A stretch of DNA of 64,000 nt from Dactylonectria macrodidyma (taxonomy: Eukaryota > Ascomycota > Sordariomycetes > Hypocreales > Nectriaceae): the NCBI GenBank assembly GCA_020744425.1, contig JAGMUV010000014.1, positions 806,001 through 870,000 of the forward strand. Direction: 5' to 3'. The position numbers and the translations under genes were made by a program. This document shows, one piece after another, positions 56,568 to 64,000 of this stretch (positions are counted from its first letter, which is position 1; each line of letters opens with the position of its first letter). The notes under the pieces are model-generated. The model searched no databases and was not told the DNA's origin. It worked only from the letters and a program-made list of their open reading frames with translations.

Positions 56568-57241
56568 GCCTTCGTTGCAGAGGACGGCAGAGCCGAGTCT
56601 GAATTTACGAAGCTGAAGCTTCAAACTGATGGGTTGTGCAGGAAGGCACATAATTACGGCTATGAAGCATGGCTACGAAAAAGAGGAGGCAACGAGTTGC
56701 TGATGAGACGTGCATCGGTAACGACGACTCAGAATGGGTCATAATACGATTTGAAAAAGGAGCATGTTAGAAGAGAAGAGCGTTTCATTTGTTATCTGTT
56801 TCTTTTAGATTTTGCAGATTTCTTAGATTGGGAGCGACTGGCGCAATGGTCTGGATGAAGCAAGCAAGAAATGGGTTATCTGGTATTGGTGGATTTTGTG
56901 GAATTAGATGGCTTTTTGGACTGTGATGAAACGGTCAATAGCGATATTTGAATTAGAATCTTTTGGATGGTACCACACGGGCCTTGTTCTGTTGACTTGT
57001 GGTTGTTGCTGTCGAGTGACACAGCGTGTACAGTGCACAAATATTCGTTCCAGTTGGGGAAGGCAACTTGTGACGTCACGATCCAAGTCGCATGAGGCTT
57101 GGCTATTCCCCAAACGAGTCTTTCGAATGCTTCTTTCTGCTCACATAACATGAGATTGGAAGCATCACGTCACTTATCCACGCACCAAGGACTTAGTCCT
57201 GGTACTCGGCCGGTCCCTCCAGCCACTGGTGAAGAAGCAAA
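56568..57241. other. Intergenic spacer
   Basis: About 670 bases between two genes on the same strand. A T/A-rich stretch at 56,760-56,840 may be the terminator of the Prm10-like gene. No coding sequence was seen. Confidence 0.45.
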
Positions 57242-58345
57242 ATGAAGATTCGCGCCTCCCGCATCTCGGCGTCCATTGTGCGAGCCGTGCTGCGACGATG
57301 CAGCAAGGCGACAATACTACAGATTGTGCTTTCCTTCTTCGCCTTTTTCAAGTTGCTCCTCTCGCCGTTCCGCTCGGATGACTTTGCGGCCCTCCGCCAC
57401 GACGTGTGGGAGCTGGATGAGAATGAGTACGCTACCTCTTTCAAAGCTTCATCAGACGAAGACGAAGCCACGCCGCTGCTGCCATCACGCAGTAACGGCA
57501 AGGATAAAGAACGCGGTGCGCTGCTCGTTCCAGCCGGAGATCTGGGATACAGCGGCTCAACCTTCTTCACGACGCCCAACGCCAAGTTTCTGATCAAGTC
57601 GCTGCCGCGGCGCTTCGAACACCGCTTCTTCGCCCGCCAGCTGCTGGATCCGTACATTTCCCACATGCGCCGCGAGCCTCACAGCCTGCTCGTTCGCATC
57701 ACAGATCTGGTACATGCGCCTCACCCATCCCTGGGCGCCATCTTGGGCACGGCGCCGACGCACCACATCGTCATGGAGAACCTGCTCTACGGGCAGGACC
57801 TAGCGGAGACGGAGCAGGCCCGGGAGCGGTGGGAGACGTACGATCTCAAACCCAGTGACTACTTCTTCCCTGAACGGGACATCGCCGATGGAAGGCTGGC
57901 ACCGCAGAGCGTCAAGGACCGCCTCATTGACGAGTTCCCCGGCAAGATATCCGTCTCGGCGACACACAAAAAGGAGCTCATGTCGCTCGTAGCCGGCGAC
58001 TCGCAGCTCCTAGCAGATGCAAATGCTGTCGACTACTCGCTCTTCCTCGTACGCTACCCAGGACCCAACTCGATCCCCACGCCATCCTCACCCGCCCCCG
58101 TGGTCAAATCCAACGCTGGCGTCTGGCGCAGCGGCGTCGACGACACCGAAGGCCGGTGGACGTACCGGGCTGTCGTGCTCGATTTCTTCTGGGCCAAGCA
58201 CACACTGCACGCGCGTTCCATGACAAAGCTTGTTAAGGCCTTCAACAAGTTCGCCCACAAGGGGCCCATGACCATCACAGCGGATCCAGTCGAGTATCGA
58301 GAGCGTTTCCTAGAAATGATTGATGAGATGGTTGTTGTCGTATGA
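57242..58345 (+). CDS. Compact phosphatidylinositol phosphate kinase
   Basis: An intact single exon of 367 aa covering little more than a PIPK catalytic domain. Landmarks: FLIKSLPRRFEHRFFARQLL (the Lys-Ser region of the N-lobe), REPHSLLVRITDLV, HHIVMENLLYG (hinge), LADANAVDYSLFLVRYPG (the DYSL catalytic motif), YRAVVLDFFWAKHTLH (the IID-like metal site) and ITADPVEYRERFLEMI at the end. The stretch between the metal site and the tail is short, so the specificity loop that separates type I from type II enzymes is reduced. It is more diverged than the Mss4/Its3 housekeeping enzyme and may be a paralogue with a different lipid preference. Confidence 0.87.
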   Translation: MKIRASRISASIVRAVLRRCSKATILQIVLSFFAFFKLLLSPFRSDDFAALRHDVWELDENEYATSFKASSDEDEATPLLPSRSNGKDKERGALLVPAGDLGYSGSTFFTTPNAKFLIKSLPRRFEHRFFARQLLDPYISHMRREPHSLLVRITDLVHAPHPSLGAILGTAPTHHIVMENLLYGQDLAETEQARERWETYDLKPSDYFFPERDIADGRLAPQSVKDRLIDEFPGKISVSATHKKELMSLVAGDSQLLADANAVDYSLFLVRYPGPNSIPTPSSPAPVVKSNAGVWRSGVDDTEGRWTYRAVVLDFFWAKHTLHARSMTKLVKAFNKFAHKGPMTITADPVEYRERFLEMIDEMVVVV

Positions 58346-59809
58346 GGTCGTAGTGTGAGATCAGATGCCGGTATTTCTCTGCGTTCCAAGCAATAATAGT
58401 TGCTACCTGTATTCAGTCGGCTGACGGAACAGCTGGTGGGGATTTATGATCGAGGCAGTATACCCCTTGCCTACCTGAGTGGATTGCTCTTAAATAGAAC
58501 ATGTGAATAAAGTCGCCCCAGCAAACCCAGAAGCATTAATCCCTCTGATTTGTATTTTGCTTGTCATCGGCTTACAAATTCTCCGTTGTTGCAGATGGGA
58601 TCCCATGCCTCGGGCTGCTAGTACCTGACTAAACTCGCTCTGTATCAAGGGTAGCAGGAATAGATACCGAGTTCTAATTGATCTTATTGACTGGTCAAAG
58701 ATATTCGCACCAATCAGACAGTCCTTGCTCAGCACGCTTGGCCTTCAGATTGTGGCAAGAGTGGCGCTGCATATCAGTCACTTTCGTGTTATCAGAGCTT
58801 GAGATGACTGATCACCAAACCATGGCACGGCTACTGCGTGGGGAAAGATGAGCACGTGGCGCGACTTACAAGTTTTTATTGACCCTGAGTAAAAGCTTGG
58901 TTAACGGTTTTGACAGAACATTCCGTGGTCTTGCGCTTTTCACAATAAATGCATTGCCTGTCTCATGATTTGGCCTGTATGAGCCAAACATTGAGAGTGA
59001 GTTACATTTTTATTCACTTCGCAATGTATTCATTTCACAATCGGATGCACATGAAGCCAAAGTATGCTCGCTTCAATTGCAAACTCCAATTCCTCCTGCT
59101 CACACCTGTACATGCATTCAGCCATCTTCATGCCATACGTGTGAGACGAACATCCCATTATAGGCAGCGAGGAGTATTACAATTTACAATGTTAACTATT
59201 GCTATCCGCATACCTGTTCCAGATAAGCTGGCTTTGCCTTACCCATTCTAATCCTGGTTGAGATCATAAGATCATATAAATACTAGGGTAAAGGGAACTT
59301 AATGAAGGCGCAGATGGCAGGGTATTTTTGTGAGGGAGTATTGGACTTGCTGATTCAGAGACGACTTGCCGCAGTTGTGATATTTGCCATTTACTTTCCT
59401 GATATTGTCATGTCGTCGTCAGACTTGTTGCATGACATGACTCACACTAACGGGATTACCATGGTGGTGCAGATCTCCGCAGGATAGGTTGACTCGTTCT
59501 GACTCACGTCTTGATGCGCCACAAACCAGGCGTAGTGGGTGGGGATTGCAAAGTGCGGCTCTCAAAGAGGAAGGTACATTAGGAGATGGAGGTGCATAAC
59601 TCGAAGGCCCTCGAGATGTTTATATACAAGGAAAATTGGTATTGGATTTTTTTACTATCGAACTTTGGTCCTCCCTCCGAGTGTGTACTACCAAGGTCCC
59701 TTGCCTCTTAAATACCAAAGAGTGTCTCATTGCTGTTAATGGTGTGACTTGATCATTTCATCGTCTTTGTTTACCGCCCTTCTTCGGAGAAAAAAAACAT
59801 ATCTCCACA
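58346..59809. other. Long intergenic spacer
   Basis: About 1.46 kb, AT-rich in parts, with no supportable gene. The last 60 bases lead into the Rei1-like start in an A-rich context. Confidence 0.45.
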
Positions 59810-60853
59810 ATGCCAGTAACGACATGCTGTGATGCAAATGGAGGCATGTTGCCTATGCCTCTGAACGAAGAAAATGCGGCCACGACAGAGAGTATCACCA
59901 ACAACACCAGCAGTGATTGCCATGGAAAGCATAAGGGTTCTGAAAGTATGAAATATGATGAGGGTCTGCGCGAGGAAGAAATCATATCCGCAGACCGTGA
60001 TTTCGATCCCTCACAATGTCTATTCTGCAACTGTTCGAGCCTGGACCTTGATGACAACCTAACTCACATGCTCAAGACGCATGGTCTCTTCATCCCCGAG
60101 AAAGAGCGGTTGGTGGTGGACATTGAGACATTCATCGCATATCTGCATCTTGTCATATTTGGCTACTTCGAGTGCCTCTATTGTGGTTCCCAACGGTACT
60201 CGGCCGAAGCAGCGCAGCAACACATGACGGGCAAGGGCCATTGCAAGTTCAACCTGTACGAGGAAGAGTCTGAGTTCCGCGACTTTTATGACTTATCTTC
60301 TGGTCCCGGGAGCGACGCCGAAGACTCTGATCGGAGCCAGGGTGGACAAGATGAGCGCGAGGAAGACGTTGGAGCCAGAGTTACCGAGAAGAGCAAAAGG
60401 TTCATAGTCGCCCAATCCGAAGACTCATCCCTGAGGCTCCCTTCAGGCAAGCGTCTTTCCCATCGATCATCCCAAAAGCCTCGCCACAACCAGCGCAAAA
60501 CTCGCCCTGAACCGGAAAAGGCAACCCTTCTCACCGAACCAAGTACCGATACAGCTGCAGCACCACCCAACGCCGAGTCAGCAGCGGGTCTGCCATCGAA
60601 GGCCCTGACGAGAGCTGAAAGGCGTGACGCTACCTTTGGCAACAATCAGTTGATGCGACTCCGGGCTGAAGATCGACGCAGTCTCATGCATTTACCGACC
60701 TCAGAGCAGCGGGCGGTGCTTGCAGTTCAGAAGAAGCAGTTGGAGAAGGCGAGGAGGGCGGAGAGGACGATGCGGAGCCGTGTGGAAACCCTCGGGAACA
60801 AGACATTGATGATGCATTTTGTACCTGATACGCCAGGAAGATCTAATGGATAA
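59810..60853 (+). CDS. Rei1/ZNF622-like ribosome-maturation zinc-finger protein (short form)
   Basis: An intact single exon of 347 aa. The core QCLFCNCSSLDLDDNLTHML, KTHGLFIPEKERLVV, DIETFIAYLHLVIFGYFECL and HMTGKGHCKF is the paired C2H2 module of Rei1/Reh1/ZNF622, factors of late cytoplasmic 60S maturation. The C-terminus keeps RAERRDATFGNNQLMRLRAE and VQKKQLEKARRAERTMRSR, which in Rei1 enters the exit tunnel region. The usual N-terminal pair of fingers is missing: the first ~65 residues are acidic and polar with only CC and C residues. So this may be a shortened paralogue (Reh1-like) and not the main Rei1. Confidence 0.85.
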   Translation: MPVTTCCDANGGMLPMPLNEENAATTESITNNTSSDCHGKHKGSESMKYDEGLREEEIISADRDFDPSQCLFCNCSSLDLDDNLTHMLKTHGLFIPEKERLVVDIETFIAYLHLVIFGYFECLYCGSQRYSAEAAQQHMTGKGHCKFNLYEEESEFRDFYDLSSGPGSDAEDSDRSQGGQDEREEDVGARVTEKSKRFIVAQSEDSSLRLPSGKRLSHRSSQKPRHNQRKTRPEPEKATLLTEPSTDTAAAPPNAESAAGLPSKALTRAERRDATFGNNQLMRLRAEDRRSLMHLPTSEQRAVLAVQKKQLEKARRAERTMRSRVETLGNKTLMMHFVPDTPGRSNG

Positions 60854-61176
60854 ATTCCAGTGTAACCGACGCCTGAATTCAACAACGACGACTAGTCGTA
60901 GTTAGATACAATAATGCATTGGCGTGAACAACACTGAAATCCGCATGTTGATTGGTGTCCTGAGACCTCCTTCACCCCCCTCCTCTCCTAGCAGTGCTCA
61001 ACTATCACAATTTCACATTCAACATTGACTTTTATAATTCCCAACGCCTTGAAAACTCCAAAAGGTCATCGATCTAGGTAAGGGTATCCTCATGGCAGCG
61101 AAGAAAAGGTGTCCTTAGAAGCGGTGTCCGCAGTGGCCAACAAGCAGTGTGTCTTGCCATGGAGCATGAATGAACC
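60854..61176. other. Convergent spacer
   Basis: About 320 bases between the 3' ends of the Rei1-like and SLX9 genes. No coding sequence was seen. Confidence 0.5.
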
Positions 61177-61874
61177 TCAGTTCTGGTTCGTAAATGCCGG
61201 ATTCTGCTCCATGGTGGCAGAAATGTACCCTCTCAGCGCCGCCCACCGGTTCGCCGTTACTGGCACTGGGGCAGGTGCCGTATTTGCTGCTTTGTCCTGT
61301 TGCTCGTCCATATCATCATCGCCGTCGTCGTCGTCATGCGCATCTCGCTTCAGCCCAGCAGGCGCCTGCGTCTGCTGCACCTCAGGCGTGGCGGTGAGCT
61401 TGGCCATGCTCACCCCGAAGCGGTCCATCTCGCCACGAACAACCATCTCCTTCTTCTTCAGCGCACCCTTACGGCTGCGCAGACTCTTATGCTTGATCTT
61501 ACCCGCGAGCTCGGCCTGGCCCTCGCCTTCGGCGAGCTCTGGAAGGGCGTCGGCGAGGCCGTCGAGGTTGGTCTTGAGCTTCTTGCTAGGGCGGCGGCGC
61601 TTCGCTTTGGAGATCCGAGCCGAGGAGATCTTGGAGACGAAGGACGAGTGTTTGATGAGACGTTTGTCGCGCTTGGTCGAGAGGAAGTCGTCGGAGACGG
61701 CGGCGCCTGGGCGGAACGTCTTGGCGGGGAGCAGCGGGTGGATTTCGCCTGTAATGCGCTGTTGGCGCAGCGTGCGCGCTGAAGGCTTCTTGAGGGCGGG
61801 TGGTAGGGGAGCCTGGAGCAGAAGAGTTTGTTAGTTGGTGCATATATGGGAAGAATTGGGCTCTTGTTTACCAT
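61177..61874 (-). CDS. SLX9: Ribosome biogenesis protein Slx9
   Basis: The start codon alone forms the coding part of exon 1 (61874-61872). An intron at 61813-61871 (GTAAAC..CCAG, branch CTAAC) leads to exon 2 (61812-61177), giving 212 aa that open MAPLPPALKKPSARTLRQQR. Slx9-type features are DDFLSTKRDKRLIKHSSFV, SKAKRRRPSKKLKTNL and LRSRKGALKKKEMVVRGEMD followed by RFGVSMAKL. The protein is basic, with an acidic DDDDGDDDMDEQQD patch near the end, and should be nucleolar, acting in 40S precursor maturation and export. Without the splice, exon 2 has no suitable ATG until 61446, which would drop half the protein. Confidence 0.9.
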
Positions 61875-62132
61875 TGTAGTGTTGTAATGCCGAGGCGTGA
61901 ATCTGTAGCAGAGCATGGAAAAGGTGGGTGGAAGCGAGCGTGGACTAGAAATATTTCGGTCAAGCGCCTGCTCACCGAGGACAGACCCGCATTTGGTGGG
62001 GCACACCGAGAATTGAGGAGGGGCACACCGGCCCTCGACCTTGCGAGCAACTTGTGAGCAATACATCGTCTGTGCGCAAGACGCCGTTCTCTCTGCACTA
62101 CTGCTTGACTTCTTTACCACGACCTTAAAATA

Positions 62133-63595
62133 ATGGCAGAGGAGTCTAAGCTAGATGTCTTGCGCCGGGAGATTGCAGAGCAGAAGGCGAAGCTGGAAGA
62201 ATTGCAGTCACAACTCGCCGTCGCTGAAGCAGAGGAGCTAGAGCAGGCTGCGACGGCATGGAAGTGGCCACTAGAAGCGCATGAGTATGAACGGTACAGC
62301 CGGCAAATGATTGTTCCCAACTTTGGACTCCAAGGTCAGGCTCTCCATATTGTTTATGATATTGTAGTGTATCCTGACAATGTGTTGCAGGCCAGTTGCG
62401 ACTTAAAAAAGCTCGAGTCCTCCTCGTTGGGGCGGGGGGCTTGGGATCTCCGGCTGCAGCGTACCTCGCCGGCTCAGGCATCGGAAGCCTTGGGCTGGTG
62501 GACGGTGATGAGGTTGAGGTGTCAAACCTCCACCGCCAGATTGCGCATTCCACAGGGCGTGTTGGCATCAGCAAGGTGAGAAGCGCCATCGCATACTTGA
62601 AGGAGTACGTCTCCATATCTCTAACACGGCGTCACACATACTTACTCGCTTTACCTCTTAGACTTAACCCAACCATCACATACAATGCCCACACTACCCA
62701 TCTTACGCCGCAAAATGCGCAGGAAATTGTATCCGGCTACGATCTCGTGCTCGACTGCACCGACCACCCGACATCGCGCTACCTTATCAGTGATATATGC
62801 GTACTGCTAGCGAAGCCGCTCGTCTCGGCTTCGGCCTTCCAAACGTCCGGCCAGCTCATCGTGCTCAACAATCCGCCGCGCCAGGGCCCATGCTACCGCT
62901 GCGTGTTCCCCAAGCCACCACCGCCAGAGAGCGTTGTGGGGTGCGGCGAAGGCGGCATTCTTGGCCCCGTCGTCGGTGCCATGGGAGTCATTCAAGCACT
63001 CGAGGCCATCAAGCTCATTGCACGCGGGGACTTAGAGGGCGGCGAGCTCAGGCAAACTACTTTGCTGCTATTTAGTGCCATGGCAGATACCCCATTCCGG
63101 TCTGTGAGGATGAGAAGCAAGCGGAAGGGGTGCTTTGCATGTGACGAGGCAGCGTCATTGACGCTGGACGAACTAAGAACGTCGTTGGACTACGTCCAAT
63201 TCTGCGGGGTGAACCCGCCCGTTCGGCTACTTCAACCAGATGAACGCATAACAGCAGAGCAGTATGATCAGCTGAAACCCGACGACAAACACGTGCTATT
63301 GGATGTCCGGGAAAAGGAGCACTTTGATCTCTGCAACATCACTGGCTCCATCAGCATCCCTATCAGTCGGTTCATGAGCACTCGAGGCGACGCCATCCCG
63401 GACGGCCTCCCAAGCGAGCTCCCGCCCTCCACCTCCATTTATGTCGTCTGTCGTGTTGGCAACGACTCACAAATCGCTGCCCAAAAGCTCAAGGACTTGG
63501 GACTTGGAAACAACGGCGAGCGATTGATCAAGGACATCAAGGGAGGCATGAAGGCATGGAAAGACACTGTTGATCCAAGCATTCCGTTCATATGA
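62133..63595 (+). CDS. UBA4: Uba4/MOCS3-type adenylyltransferase and sulfurtransferase
   Basis: Three exons (62133-62334, 62391-62604, 62662-63595) give 449 aa. This E1-like enzyme activates and thiocarboxylates Urm1 for tRNA wobble-uridine thiolation and urmylation. An N-terminal coiled coil (REIAEQKAKLEELQSQLAVA) precedes YERYSRQMIVPNFGLQ and the ATP loop VLLVGAGGLGSPAAAYLAG. Zinc pairs are CYRC and CFAC, and the adenylation-domain Cys lies in VVGCGEGGILGPVVG. The rhodanese domain covers about the last 120 residues, with the sulfur-carrying Cys in YVVCRVGNDSQ. Intron 2 (62605-62661) is 57 bases, in frame and stop-free, so its retention would add 19 residues. Confidence 0.94.
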
Positions 63596-63812
63596 AGATC
63601 AGGAAGAGGTGGGAGAGGAAATAAGACATAGCCATTTCTGTCAGATGAGAGAGTTTTGAGGTGATATACATACATGCCCGCGGAAACCGGAACCGCAACA
63701 GCAAGAGCAGCCCGTTCCTGCCCAGCAACTGCGCCATTACACATGAGGTCGTTGCCAACGAGATTTTGCTTCCCACATAGGGATATGGGTATTGAGAGAA
63801 GGGGAGAAGAAT
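63596..63812. other. Convergent 3' spacer
   Basis: About 220 bases between UBA4 and the last gene, which converge. No coding sequence was seen. Confidence 0.5.
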
Positions 63813-64000
63813 TTACACGAAGTTGGCAGTCTTCTTCTTGTTGAAGGCCTTCTGATCTTTCAACCAGCGACGGTATCCTGACACGCTTTGAATCTTCTCG
63901 CCGTAGAAGTCCGGCACTGCAGCAACGTTAGCTCTTCTGATCTTATTGCACTATGGGGGTGATTATATGGCTTGCCTGGGTTGCTAGCACTCGAGTTGGT
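63813..64000 (-). CDS. 3' end of a gene running off the window (unknown)
   Basis: The last exon (63916-63813) encodes VPDFYGEKIQSVSGYRRWLK followed by DQKAFNKKKTANFV and a TAA at 63815-63813. Upstream is an intron at 63917-63975 with branch GCTAAC and acceptor CTGCAG, but its donor is GCAAGC, a GC-AG intron preceded by a good exonic CAG. The partial exon beyond (64000-63976) reads TNSSASNP in frame. The basic tail and size suggest a small housekeeping protein, but the family is not identified from this fragment. Confidence 0.6.

Overview
This is a stretch of nuclear DNA from a filamentous ascomycete, most likely a Sordariomycete. Short introns of about 50-80 bases have GT(A/G)(A/C)G(T/C)-type donors and CTAAC/CTGAC branch sites. 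Intergenic spacers are long, and the protein families (Clr5-ankyrin, fungal STAND, AAAP permease, Mae1-type carrier, Pdx1/Pdx2, Rei1-like, Slx9, Uba4, Prm10) are typical of that group. The species cannot be read from the sequence. No tRNA, rRNA, CRISPR or prokaryotic feature was found. Exon limits were worked out by hand from reading frame, splice consensus and family likeness.

Layout. 0.5-2.8 kb: STAND (NACHT-ankyrin) gene on +, with a frame problem near 940-978. 5.7-7.2 kb: amino-acid permease on +. 7.6-9.3 kb: secreted alginate-lyase-like protein on -. 9.3-13 kb: gene-poor, apparently decayed DNA with a degenerate tandem repeat. 13.1-14.8 kb: unknown secreted protein. 15.4-16.7 kb: Mae1-type C4-dicarboxylate carrier. 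17.3-22.6 kb: divergent kinase-like gene converging on a Clr5-ankyrin gene. 22.7-26.8 kb: gene-poor DNA with a small inverted-repeat element, a scattered motif and a decayed gene. 26.8-28.7 kb: ACC deaminase converging on a DsbA-family oxidoreductase. 29.5-31.1 kb: unknown gene split by one in-frame TAG. 31.6-34.6 kb: divergent PDX1/PDX2 pair, the two subunits of the PLP synthase. 34.7-36.8 kb: ankyrin protein. 37.8-38.2 kb: small mitochondrial protein. 38.8-39.6 kb: C2H2 protein. 40.4-42.8 kb: archaemetzincin and a MYND-like protein. 43.4-45.2 kb: M20 carboxypeptidase. 47.2-48.1 kb: DHDPS/HOGA-type aldolase. 50.7-51.8 kb: sulfotransferase-like protein, with a second copy of the inverted-repeat element just upstream. 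53.9-56.6 kb: Prm10-like exporter. 57.2-58.3 kb: compact PIP-kinase. 59.8-60.9 kb: Rei1-like protein. 61.2-61.9 kb: SLX9. 62.1-63.6 kb: UBA4. 63.8-64 kb: 3' end of one more gene, running off the window.

The right half (from about 31 kb) is mostly conserved housekeeping: vitamin B6, ribosome maturation (Rei1-like, Slx9), tRNA thiolation/urmylation (Uba4) and phosphoinositide signalling. The left half is more accessory: STAND, Clr5 and ankyrin genes, an orphan kinase, decayed genes and non-coding deserts. The observations most worth following up are the single in-frame TAG in the 29.5-31.1 kb gene, which fits UAG-to-UGG editing or recent loss; the two copies of a ~215-220 bp terminal-inverted-repeat element; and the 22-bp AGGGG-containing repeats in the shared PDX1/PDX2 promoter.
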